This document shows positions 1-8,190 of a stretch of 64,000 nt of DNA, piece by piece (within the stretch, counting starts at the first letter, position 1; each line of letters opens with the position of its first letter). The stretch spans positions 992,001 to 1,056,000 of the forward strand of contig NZ_CP025794.1 of the NCBI RefSeq assembly GCF_002906655.1. Reading direction: 5' to 3'. The translations under genes and the position numbers were made by a program. The notes beneath the pieces were generated by a model. That model was not told where the DNA came from. It ran no database searches and worked only from the letters and a program-made list of their open reading frames with translations. Source of the DNA: Vibrio hyugaensis. Its GTDB lineage: Bacteria > Pseudomonadota > Gammaproteobacteria > Enterobacterales > Vibrionaceae.

Positions 1-194
1 GGATCGCGCCAATGAGATAACAACGCTTTCTCGTTGTTATCCAGCAAATCGGCAGGACTGATTTTGCTATCTCTCAACCACATAGCGAAACGCGCCCACT
101 CCGCATTAGTGAGCGGCTTTGCGGCATCTTTATCCTGCTTACCAAAGTAACTGGTAAGCAGGATAATCGCTTGTGCTGTTGTTGTTAAATTCAT
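1..194 (-). CDS. DprA/Smf-like DNA-processing protein, N-terminal part (cut by window edge)
   Basis: Only the first 64 codons lie in the window, beginning MNLTTTAQAIILLTSYFGKQ. The ATG shares one base with the TAA stop of the RecQ-type helicase upstream (TAATG), so the two are translationally coupled in one operon. The N-terminal pattern (a hydrophobic helix, then a PLTNAEWARFAMWL segment and a following DLL) resembles the helical leader of DprA-like proteins found outside the normal competence locus. The Rossmann-fold core that would prove this lies beyond the window. DprA proteins bind single-stranded DNA and load RecA. Here the linkage to a helicase suggests an accessory DNA-processing or defence role, which is inference. 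Confidence 0.5.
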   Translation of the reverse strand, partial: MNLTTTAQAIILLTSYFGKQDKDAAKPLTNAEWARFAMWLRDSKISPADLLDNNEKALLSHWRD

Positions 195-2308
195 TAATCA
201 TTTACCGATGTGGAAGCTAAAGCGACCGGGTATACTTTTCCGCTGCCAGCTTGCTGAAGCTTCGCCGCTATAACAGTTAATGTCCAACCTGAATCAACAA
301 TGTCATCCACTAAGAAGCAAGGACCCTCGGGTATAGGCTCCTGAACTTCAAAAGCACCATCTAAATTACGACACTGATGAAAACGGTTTTGCTGGAACTT
401 TTGCTGCTCATTGTCTCTAACTTTTTGTATCACGTCGACAAATTCTAGCCCCAACCTTTCAGCTAATCGCCTAGCATAGTCAGGAACTAGTTCAGGGTGG
501 TTGCGGGATGATACACAACATAACCAAGTTGGTCGTTCTTCCAAGTCCCAACGTTCAAGTATCATTTCTGCCATAGCATCAACCAGCTCATCTCGGAAAT
601 GATTCTCATGTTTGTCATCTCTTACCATTTGCCCCCAACCAGCATCCCCCCAACGAGATAATACTCTGCCCTCTTGAGCTCTCAATTCGAGCGGTAAGTT
701 ACCTCTAAAACCTTCTTCAACAAATGCTCCTGCTGCAACCTGAACATTTGGTTTTATTGGCATTTCTGCATGGCGTAGAAAAATGCCTGCATCGTGAGCT
801 AATGAAGGGTTTATAGCACTACTCACAATTTCTTGTTCAAGACACACAGCGCATCTTCCGCATGGCTGTGCTTCCTCATCATCCAGAGCTTGACGAAGAT
901 AAAGCATTAAACAACTATCACTCACTTGATAATCTAGAACCTCTTGCCATTCTAATTCTCGCTGTTGCGTCAGATGTTCGATTCTATCCTGATCCAAATT
1001 GAACCTAGCTGATGTACGTTTCCATTGTGAGCCCTCTTTAACTACAGGAGCCGGATTCTCTACGCTAAGCAACTTCAGCACTTTCTCAATTTGGCCAAAA
1101 CGAAGATTTGTACGTTCTTCCAACTGACGCATTGTCAATCCATCTACAGGAGCAAGCTCATCTAGAATTTCATTAATTTGCTCAAGACTAGGAAATGCTG
1201 AAGAGCGAAAGTACTCATGAATATCCGCATCTTCACGCCCAGACAAAAGCACGCCAACTGCGTTATCGATACCACGCCCCGCTCTTCCTACTTGTTGGTA
1301 ATAAGCAACAATTGAACCTGGTGATTGATAGTGAATAACAAAGCTTAAATCAGGTTTGTCATAGCCCATGCCTAGAGCCATCGTTGCAACCAACACATCT
1401 ATTTGGTTATTAAGTAGCAAATCTTCTAGATGTTGACGATATTGATTGGTATCGAGGTCGCCTGTAGGGCTAACGAAATCAGGGTGGGTAACTTTTCCAT
1501 GATAAGCGCGAGCATTAATATCGTTTCGTACTAGCCATTCAGTAACTTGTTCCGCATCTCGTGTAGTAAGAGTGTAAATAATACCAGTACCATCTAATTG
1601 CGGAATTATCTGAGAAAGCCAAGCAAGCCTTGAAGCTTGATCAGGTAAACTGATGTTTTGTAGCGATAAGCTGTCACGCCCTAGCTCACCACGTTGAATT
1701 TGAATATCACCGAGTTGGCGATGAATATCGTTGACCACTCTATTATTAGCAGTAGCAGTGGTTCCCAACACCCCCGTGTTCGCGGGCAGTGAGCTTAAGA
1801 TATTAGCGATCTGTCGATATTCAGGAATAAAATCATGACCCCAGTCAGAAATACAATGTGCCTCATCAACAACCATTAGGCCCACGTAATCAGAGATCGG
1901 CTCTAATACTTGCTCTCTAAATTCTTCATTTGAAAACTGTTTCGGATGGATTAATAGCGCGTCAATTTCATTGTTTCTGAGCGCATGCAAAATTGCAGGT
2001 CTCTCATCACGGTTTGTTGAATCCCAACGAACCGCATTTAATCCTAATCTCTCTGCAGATTCTATTTGGTTGCGCATCAATGCAAGCAAAGGTGACACAA
2101 TGATGGTTGGTCCTTGGCCCCTATCTCTGAAGATTTTGGTACTGATGAAGTAAACTGAGCTCTTACCCCAACCTGTTCGTTGAACTACCAGCAATTTCTG
2201 ATTGTTATTTACCAGTGCGTCAATTGCCTCCCATTGACCATCTCGAAATTGAGCACCTTCATCACCGATTGCTGTTTTGAGTAACTGCTCTGCCGCCTGT
2301 TTGTCCAT
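194..2308 (-). CDS. RecQ-family DNA helicase with C-terminal phosphoribosyltransferase domain
   Basis: 704 aa. Superfamily 2 helicase motifs are complete: Walker A TGWGKSS (45-51), DEAH (148-151), GTTATA (182-187) and QQVGRAGR (338-345). A RecQ-type zinc cluster follows (C466, C483, C486, C489). No HRDC domain is visible. Instead the last 130 residues look like a ComF-type phosphoribosyltransferase, with a PRPP-binding-loop motif VDDIVDSGWT near 667-676. Housekeeping RecQ is about 610 aa and lacks this domain, so this is an accessory paralogue. It is the first gene of an operon with the DprA-like gene and lies next to tRNA-Ser, a common insertion site for islands. The helicase fold is certain. 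The PRTase domain is well supported by motif. The biological role, perhaps phage or plasmid defence, is inferred. Confidence 0.85.
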   Translation of the reverse strand: MDKQAAEQLLKTAIGDEGAQFRDGQWEAIDALVNNNQKLLVVQRTGWGKSSVYFISTKIFRDRGQGPTIIVSPLLALMRNQIESAERLGLNAVRWDSTNRDERPAILHALRNNEIDALLIHPKQFSNEEFREQVLEPISDYVGLMVVDEAHCISDWGHDFIPEYRQIANILSSLPANTGVLGTTATANNRVVNDIHRQLGDIQIQRGELGRDSLSLQNISLPDQASRLAWLSQIIPQLDGTGIIYTLTTRDAEQVTEWLVRNDINARAYHGKVTHPDFVSPTGDLDTNQYRQHLEDLLLNNQIDVLVATMALGMGYDKPDLSFVIHYQSPGSIVAYYQQVGRAGRGIDNAVGVLLSGREDADIHEYFRSSAFPSLEQINEILDELAPVDGLTMRQLEERTNLRFGQIEKVLKLLSVENPAPVVKEGSQWKRTSARFNLDQDRIEHLTQQRELEWQEVLDYQVSDSCLMLYLRQALDDEEAQPCGRCAVCLEQEIVSSAINPSLAHDAGIFLRHAEMPIKPNVQVAAGAFVEEGFRGNLPLELRAQEGRVLSRWGDAGWGQMVRDDKHENHFRDELVDAMAEMILERWDLEERPTWLCCVSSRNHPELVPDYARRLAERLGLEFVDVIQKVRDNEQQKFQQNRFHQCRNLDGAFEVQEPIPEGPCFLVDDIVDSGWTLTVIAAKLQQAGSGKVYPVALASTSVND

Positions 2309-2335
2309 CTAGCTCACCTATGTAATTAGTTTTAT

Positions 2336-2431
2336 ATAAACACAAAGGAGATTACTTAATGGAAGTTTAAAAAACCATGAGGTAAATCCCAACAAGTGCA
2401 ACCTATTGACCATAGCTGATAAACACAAAGG
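2336..2431. repeat. 13-bp direct repeat upstream of the helicase operon
   Basis: ATAAACACAAAGG occurs at 2336-2348 and again at 2419-2431, both within the 255-bp gap between the helicase start and tRNA-Ser. The spacing is 83 bp. It may be an operator pair or a relic of the island boundary; nothing decides between them. Confidence 0.5.
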
Positions 2432-2526
2432 TAAGAAAATGTAAGGTAGATACCTACAAGAGTTAGGGTCGCTATGAAGCTACAAGCTAATGTGCGTTAC
2501 AAATAAATTTCTTATGGCACTAAAAC

Positions 2527-2557
2527 GAAAAAGCCCCAGCATTTCTGCTGGGGCTTT
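2527..2557 (-). terminator. Rho-independent terminator of tRNA-Ser
   Basis: A GC-rich stem (AAGCCCCAGC paired with GCTGGGGCTT, short loop) lies just downstream of the tRNA. On the minus strand it is followed by a T-rich run. Confidence 0.8.
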
Positions 2558-2563
2558 AGAATG

Positions 2564-2651
2564 TGGCGGTGAGTGAGAGATTCGAACTCTCGATACGTTG
2601 CCGTATACACACTTTCCAGGCGTGCTCCTTCAGCCACTCGGACAACTCACC
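2564..2651 (-). tRNA. serX: tRNA-Ser(GGA)
   Basis: An 88-nt class II tRNA. The acceptor stem GGTGAGT pairs with ACTCACC, followed by discriminator G and an encoded CCA. The anticodon loop CTGGAAA gives anticodon GGA, which reads UCC/UCU serine codons. A long variable arm and the GTTCGAATC T-loop are present. It borders the helicase/DprA cassette on its 3' side, the usual side for tRNA-targeted integration. The symbol is by analogy to E. coli tRNA-Ser(GGA) genes. Confidence 0.95.
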
Positions 2652-2795
2652 GAATCAAATTGTGGTTAGCATCATTGGCTAACGAGGCGTTAATTTAATG
2701 ATTATGTGCCTGATGGTCAAGGCTAAACACGAAAAAAAGCGCCCTTTTGCGTTTGTTTGCTCACTATCTAGCTAAATTGCATAAAACAGGGGCAA

Positions 2796-3245
2796 TTATG
2801 CTTCTTGATAGTAGCCAGGTACTCGGAACCAACGGCGGCATTGGTCAAGGAAGTAACCGTAAAGTACACCCATACCACAAGACACAACTGCGTTACTCGC
2901 TACTGCTGTGATAATTTGGTCAGTAGAAGCGCCTACAGCCAGCAAAATGCCCGCATAAACCGGAGATTGGAATAGCACGTAGGCCATCAAGTCAGATACG
3001 TTCTTCATGAAAGATGAAGGTGAAAGCTCGTTGCCTTGGCGCAGTACCCAGTCACGGAACATGCCATAAGGCCATGCAATTGCGATGTTGACTGGAATAG
3101 ACAACGTACGCGATGCCAAAGACTGCTCGAACGTCATACCCGAGATCAAAATCTCAATGATCATCCCTGTGATAAAACAAAAAACCACCATAGCAAAAGT
3201 ATCCGCTGCGGCGTTACGAATACAAAATGGTCCACGAGACTTCAT
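2796..3245 (-). CDS. alaE: L-alanine exporter AlaE
   Basis: 149 aa, the same length as E. coli AlaE (YgaW). It is an inner-membrane protein with four predicted hydrophobic segments (about 13-35, 45-62, 85-105, 110-130). Family-typical stretches include [15 protein letters not shown] near the start and [16 protein letters not shown] in the middle. AlaE exports L-alanine and protects cells fed alanine-containing peptides. It is monocistronic here, with its own promoter region of about 200 bp upstream. The family assignment is firm. Activity is transferred from the E. coli protein. Confidence 0.9.
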   Translation of the reverse strand: MKSRGPFCIRNAAADTFAMVVFCFITGMIIEILISGMTFEQSLASRTLSIPVNIAIAWPYGMFRDWVLRQGNELSPSSFMKNVSDLMAYVLFQSPVYAGILLAVGASTDQIITAVASNAVVSCGMGVLYGYFLDQCRRWFRVPGYYQEA

Positions 3246-3460
3246 TTACAACCTCTAAAATCAAACACTATTAAAAACGACATCTATAAAATGATTTACT
3301 GCATTTAGAACCACATAGCAGTTAATGACGCTATTAGAGCACAATATTTTCAGTTTATGATTCCGTTTTAAAATATTAGTTGTAAATTAATAACCAACTT
3401 TAAGCCCCAAAGTAGCAGCTTTCACCAAAACCAGTAAAAAGCACCGTTAAAGGACCTAAA

Positions 3461-3751
3461 ATGAAGTTAAAAAACGTAATTTACTTACCAACGAACGACT
3501 TAGCTCGCGCTAAAACACAAAAAACCAGACGAATATCTGGTAAGAGAATTTCAAAAAGATCGGCTTATGCTACTTGGAGAAGGATTTTCAGAGTAAATGC
3601 GAAGTTTGTAGAGTTGGGAAGATGGAAAGAAGCCAAAAGTAGTGCAGGCAAACGCCCACACCACTTTGTAGAAATGGATAGGTTATTGATCTGCGAGCAA
3701 CATAGTCAGTTTGTCGATATCTTCTTCTTCAGGAGCGAGCGCTTTACTTAG
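3461..3751 (+). CDS. Possible small basic protein, unknown
   Basis: 96 aa, very rich in Lys and Arg in the first 65 residues (KTRRISGKRISKR region). The ATG has a good ribosome-binding sequence, AAAGGA, about 7 nt upstream. The 3' end overlaps the convergent sensor-kinase gene by 69 bp, so the last third is read antisense to that gene, which argues against it. No family is recognised. It may be a real orphan gene or chance. The ribosome-binding site and basic composition are the only support. Confidence 0.3.
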   Translation: MKLKNVIYLPTNDLARAKTQKTRRISGKRISKRSAYATWRRIFRVNAKFVELGRWKEAKSSAGKRPHHFVEMDRLLICEQHSQFVDIFFFRSERFT

Positions 3752-6103
3752 GTAATCCTCGATCCGCTGGATAACCTTGTTTAGCTCGTCTGAGACACTT
3801 GGCTGGACACTCTCGAAAATATGAGAAAGCGTTGACATTGCCTGTTCCAAATTATCGTCATCTAGCGCCATATAGAAGTTCAGCAGTAGTGCCTCTGCGT
3901 TTTGTGGTTTGGGCTGCTCGGCACTCTTTTTATCTTGGTACTGATAAAGCATTGAAGCATGTCGGTACAAGGCATCATCAAGCTCAGATTCAACAATAGG
4001 TTTGGCAATAATATGGTTGGCACCCACGTCAAGCATGCGCTCTTGTGTTTCTTTGAATACATCGGCAGTACAACCAAAGATCAGCACGGAACTTGCTGGT
4101 GTATCCATAGAGCGAATCACTGCAATGGCTCCCACTCCGTCGAGCACTGGCATGTGGTTATCCATTAAGACCAAATCGAACTCTTGCTTCGTTACCTGCT
4201 CTACCGCTTGCTGCCCGTTCTCGACACAAACACACACAAAGCCTTTCGAACGTAAGAAGGTCTCCATAATGATGGTATTGGTGCGGTTATCTTCTACGAT
4301 AAGCGCACGTAATCCTTGGCAATCGAGTTTATGTGTATTGGTTGATTCCAAAACACCCGCTTCACACGGATTAAGTTCTAGTTCGACAACAAACTTGGTG
4401 CCAATGCACTCTTGGCTTTGTACTGTAATGCCCCCGCCCATGTGTTCAGAAATCTGCTTCACAATCGCAAGCCCCAAACCTGTGCCGCCAAAACGTCGAG
4501 TAGTAGAAGACTCCGCTTGTTCAAACGGTCTGAAGATACGCTTCTGCGCGTCTGGGTTGATACCGATACCCGTGTCTTTCACACTGATGGTCAGCTTGGT
4601 TTTGTCTTTGTGCACATGCTCTGCCAACTCGACTTCGACAAAGCCTCGGTCTGTGAATTTCACTGCGTTGTTGAGCAAGTTAAATAACACTTGGCGCAAA
4701 CGTGCTTTGTCATTGTTGTACCAACGACCTTCCGGCACGTTTGAAATAATGCGGAATTGCAGACCTTTTTCAGCGCATAAGGTGTGATAAACACTGTTGA
4801 TACTGCCGAGGATCGATTCAATTGGGAAAGGTGTGTTATCCAGCTCAATGTGCCCCTGCTCAATCTTCGAATAATCAAGGATCTCATTGAGCAACGTCAT
4901 CATATGATCGCCTGAGTCATACAAGGTGTTGAGATGCTTTCTTTGTTCATCCGTCAGTTGGGTCTTCAACAAGATTTGGGCAGTTCCCAACACGCCATTC
5001 ATCGGTGTTCGAATTTCATGAGACAAAGTTGCTAGGAAAGCCGTTTTCGCATTGGTAGACGCTTGTGCTTTTACTCTCTCACGCTCAAGGTAAATGGTTT
5101 TCTCGTTGAACTTAGTGATCAGATGGCCGATCTCGTCTTCGCTGTCATAGGCGATATCGATGATGCCCCCAGTTTTAGAGTCATCCACTTTCTGAGCGAT
5201 ACGTACAATGGGTTCAACTATGTATCGGTTTAACAGGTAGTAACCCACCAGCACACACAGAAGCAAAAATGGGATGATGCCGGTCTCGACACTCATTACC
5301 TGATTAAAGACTTGGTCAGATACTTTGACTTTCGCGTTGACTACGTCCATGCGCCAATCAAAACCACCAAAGCCTAACTGGCTAATGTAAATGTCTTTGG
5401 TGAGTTGGAAGTTGTGCTCAATAACAACTTGGTCATCAGCATCACGAATCACAACGCCCAATGAGTATTGGTTGGTATGCTCACGAATGAACTGGAATAA
5501 CGCTTCTAAAGATAAGTCTACGGTTGCGACACCAGCAAAAACGCCATCTTTATAGTAAGGCGCTGAAGCGGTGATCATCTGTACCTGAGTGAAGGTATCG
5601 ATATACACGCCAGACCAACTGACTGATCCCGCGGGCTGGTTTACTACAGATTGGTACCAAGGCTCATTGTCGTAGCCACCGGATTCTGGATTATTGTAGG
5701 AGTGAATTTGATCAAGACTGCCGTTTTCATTCTTATTGAAAAACAAGCTCGTGTATTGCCAGCGTTCATCTTTAAGTATCGGTTTTGGCCATAAACCACC
5801 ACTCACAATGATGTCGTCACTGACTGCGAGTAATTGTGGGATGGTATCTTGAAGTGAAACCCTTGGCGTTGGTGTCTGCCCTAACCCCACTAAGCTATTT
5901 AAGAGTCCAACCGAACTCGTCAGAGGCCCTTCTATCTGTGAGGCAAGCAATTGGGTACGCAGATCCAGATTACGTTCGAGTTTTTCACGCACTGGAGGCT
6001 CGACCACAAGGTACACAACAGAACCAATGGTCGCGATGAAAAAGCACAAATAAAGCGTTAGGGCGAGAATGCTTTTTTTTCTGAGTGACGAACGAATTTC
6101 CAT
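3683..6103 (-). CDS. Hybrid sensor histidine kinase / response regulator with dCache sensor
   Basis: 806 aa from ATG at 6101-6103. A longer reading from a TTG at 6164-6166 would overlap the divergent yecA-like gene and is less likely. Domains in order: TM1 (10-34), a periplasmic double-Cache sensor (about 40-270, with an ASAPYYKDGVFAGV segment typical of Cache folds), TM2 (275-293), HAMP, HisKA with phospho-acceptor H362 in LSHEIRTPMN, an HATPase domain (N479, DTGIGI, GTGLGLAIVK), and a receiver domain with phospho-acceptor D648 in LVLMDNHMP. A short helical tail follows without a clear Hpt signature. Cache domains usually sense small organic molecules such as amino acids or amines. No partner response regulator is adjacent, so its target and ligand are unknown. 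Confidence 0.85.
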   Translation of the reverse strand: MEIRSSLRKKSILALTLYLCFFIATIGSVVYLVVEPPVREKLERNLDLRTQLLASQIEGPLTSSVGLLNSLVGLGQTPTPRVSLQDTIPQLLAVSDDIIVSGGLWPKPILKDERWQYTSLFFNKNENGSLDQIHSYNNPESGGYDNEPWYQSVVNQPAGSVSWSGVYIDTFTQVQMITASAPYYKDGVFAGVATVDLSLEALFQFIREHTNQYSLGVVIRDADDQVVIEHNFQLTKDIYISQLGFGGFDWRMDVVNAKVKVSDQVFNQVMSVETGIIPFLLLCVLVGYYLLNRYIVEPIVRIAQKVDDSKTGGIIDIAYDSEDEIGHLITKFNEKTIYLERERVKAQASTNAKTAFLATLSHEIRTPMNGVLGTAQILLKTQLTDEQRKHLNTLYDSGDHMMTLLNEILDYSKIEQGHIELDNTPFPIESILGSINSVYHTLCAEKGLQFRIISNVPEGRWYNNDKARLRQVLFNLLNNAVKFTDRGFVEVELAEHVHKDKTKLTISVKDTGIGINPDAQKRIFRPFEQAESSTTRRFGGTGLGLAIVKQISEHMGGGITVQSQECIGTKFVVELELNPCEAGVLESTNTHKLDCQGLRALIVEDNRTNTIIMETFLRSKGFVCVCVENGQQAVEQVTKQEFDLVLMDNHMPVLDGVGAIAVIRSMDTPASSVLIFGCTADVFKETQERMLDVGANHIIAKPIVESELDDALYRHASMLYQYQDKKSAEQPKPQNAEALLLNFYMALDDDNLEQAMSTLSHIFESVQPSVSDELNKVIQRIEDYLSKALAPEEEDIDKLTMLLADQ

Positions 6104-6156
6104 AGATGTAGACGAATCATTCCCTAATATCGATTTATCAATAATTGATTGGTAAT

Positions 6157-6768
6157 ATGAGCGCAACCAACCAGCCCATTAACAAATGGTATTCTATTTT
6201 GAAACTACAAGACATCCTTTCTCTTCCAGAACTTGATGGAAAACTACTAAACCTAGCGAAAACTCAGGGCTTTGTAACGGCAATGGCCTCTGCGCCAAAC
6301 GTGCTAAACCCTCAAGAGTGGCTGCCATTCCTATGGGGCGGAGAAGAAACAGCACCCTTCTCTGACGGCGAACAACTAGAACAGTACATTGATGAAATTG
6401 TTCAAATGTGGAACCAAACTCGCCCAGCGCTTCTGGAAGGCGCGTGGCAATGGCCAGAAGGCTGTGAGTTGGATGATCAAGACATCGTATCTGCAAACAC
6501 ACGTGATTTCTGTGAGGGTGTACTTCAAGGCTGGCAATTGACTCGCGATGATTGGGAAACCTTGATGCCTGAGGATAGCGAAGACAGTGCCTTACTTGGT
6601 GGTGTGTTGCTTTCTTTGACGATGCTGTACGATCCAGAGACCACGATCGCGACGCTTGCAGAACAAGGTATGGAAGGTCTAGAGCAGTTTGAAGAAATCT
6701 TCAACGCGATGCCAATGATGCTTGGTGGCCTAACTCAGCGCGGCGTTATGCTTGCAGAAGCGCTTTAA
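6157..6768 (+). CDS. YecA/UPF0149-family protein
   Basis: 203 aa. The start is ATG at 6157 (MSATNQPINKWYSI); an upstream in-frame codon would overlap the sensor-kinase leader further. The protein is acidic and helical and carries UPF0149 hallmarks: an early LPELDGKLL segment, EWLPFLWGG, and a FCEGVLQGWQL stretch near the middle. The usual C-terminal SEC-C zinc motif of longer YecA proteins is absent, so it resembles the shorter YgfB-like branch. The function is not established. It is transcribed divergently from the sensor kinase and ends in a strong terminator. Confidence 0.75.
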   Translation: MSATNQPINKWYSILKLQDILSLPELDGKLLNLAKTQGFVTAMASAPNVLNPQEWLPFLWGGEETAPFSDGEQLEQYIDEIVQMWNQTRPALLEGAWQWPEGCELDDQDIVSANTRDFCEGVLQGWQLTRDDWETLMPEDSEDSALLGGVLLSLTMLYDPETTIATLAEQGMEGLEQFEEIFNAMPMMLGGLTQRGVMLAEAL

Positions 6769-6812
6769 CGCATCTAGAACCGTATTTAAAATTAGTACAC
6801 GAAATAAATATG

Positions 6813-6842
6813 AAAGGCTCTCCGGTTTGGAGAGCCTTTTTT
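6813..6842 (+). terminator. Rho-independent terminator after the YecA-family gene
   Basis: Stem GGCTCTCC / GGAGAGCC with loop GGTTT, followed by a run of T. Confidence 0.9.
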
Positions 6843-7682
6843 GATCATGTAAGTGCTATGTATGAGATATTGTCTGAAATATTAATTAAACATTTATTCA
6901 CAGCACTGAGATTCTACTTTTATAAACATAAAATTAGTGTCATTTAATTTAGTTCAAATTAATTTAGTCCAAAACGAACAACAAAAATGATAGCTAACAA
7001 ATACAATTAAATGATAAAAATGTAATTAAAAAACCAATTTTAAATACTACAATCTAAATAAGTAAAATTAAAAAATAAATCATAATATTTTATTTTGTTA
7101 ATAGGAAATAATGTGAACTACTTTACGTTTTTGTTCAAAACAACAAATTTACCACGAATTTAAATTTGAGTTAAAACTCTAAAAACACAACCATCAATAA
7201 AAACTCACCATTGCTTTAATGATCATTTTCAAACCCGTTTGTTGACTTAAAGCAATCCAATTGCAAAAACAAAAAAAACCACAATAACAATCACTTCGAA
7301 TAGAAAATTAGTAATTATCACTAAGAAAAGGGAGATAATTACTGACCAAAACCAACTAAAAAACCGTAACGACCCATCAACCAAACAAATTAACAAAACT
7401 CTCATTAAGATCATTTAGTAAGCAACAAAAACCAACCCTCTTATTAATTCCCTTAGATGCAAATTAGAATAAAGATCACAATTAATAAAATTAACAGTGA
7501 ATATACATTCAATAATATTAATTATTCGTGACTTTATAAAAAAAACACACCGTGTTATTAAATTATTAACGGGAATTATTTAATACGGTTATTTATTCTC
7601 GTTTAAGGACTACGGAAAAACATCATGGAAAGCTAATTTACGTTTGTAGCAATAATATAACAACGTTTACTAGGAGCTATAT
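6843..7682. other. Long AT-rich intergenic region upstream of vvhBA
   Basis: About 840 bp with no convincing gene. It is visibly much richer in A and T than the flanking genes, with many A- and T-tracts, as expected of DNA bound by H-NS. In V. vulnificus the homologous operon is controlled by HlyU, CRP and H-NS (family knowledge). No clear CRP palindrome was found by eye. The last part must hold the vvhB promoter. Confidence 0.6.
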
Positions 7683-8189
7683 ATGCCCTTAAATATAAAA
7701 AAATCATTCATCACTCTAACTTTACTCTCTTCATTTTTTACCGCTAATGTCTTTGCAGATATTCAAATACTTAGCGGTGAAAATGAAATTTCGCAGTCTG
7801 TCTCCGAACATTTCCAACAGTCAGCTCAACTCTATGATGGCAGTTTTGCCAAAGGAGATGCGCTATACATCAATGTTGGTACGGCTTCAGAAAACCAAAT
7901 TGCTATCGCGAAGTCACACGTCGTGAAAGGTGATATCGTCATTATCGATCTAAGTACTATCGCAAGCGATGAAGAAAAAATAGAACAGAGTCAACATATT
8001 ACGGGGCTTGGTATCTCAGCTCCTGTTATCGTCACGGGGGTATATCAAGGCGATAATTTGGTCAATGCTGTTGTCAGTGATGTTGTGGATGAAAACGGCA
8101 ATCCACTCAATAACCCTGAAGCTGAGCTAGAAAGCATTAATCAATCCTTGGTTCACAGCTTAACTCGTCTTGGTTTTGGAGGAAAATAA
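7683..8189 (+). CDS. vvhB: VvhB-like haemolysin accessory protein
   Basis: 168 aa. The ribosome-binding sequence is TAGGAG, 8 nt before the ATG. A Sec signal peptide is visible (basic MPLNIKKS, a hydrophobic core, cleavage after NVFA, about residue 25), so the protein is exported to the periplasm. The mature part is a small alpha/beta protein without cysteines. In V. vulnificus, vvhB lies directly upstream of the haemolysin gene vvhA and is thought to help VvhA fold or be secreted; the same order is kept here. It is one base from vvhA, whose ribosome-binding site lies inside the end of this gene. The assignment rests mostly on the gene order and the length. Confidence 0.75.
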   Translation: MPLNIKKSFITLTLLSSFFTANVFADIQILSGENEISQSVSEHFQQSAQLYDGSFAKGDALYINVGTASENQIAIAKSHVVKGDIVIIDLSTIASDEEKIEQSQHITGLGISAPVIVTGVYQGDNLVNAVVSDVVDENGNPLNNPEAELESINQSLVHSLTRLGFGGK

Positions 8190-8190
8190 T

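Noticed and set aside
2733..2758. Terminator downstream of alaE
   Set aside because: The possible AAACGC/GCGCTT stem has a mismatch and is weak; not strong enough to annotate.
4002..4787. A 261-codon plus-strand frame inside the sensor kinase
   Set aside because: It is antisense to conserved kinase and receiver motifs and shows no domain of its own.
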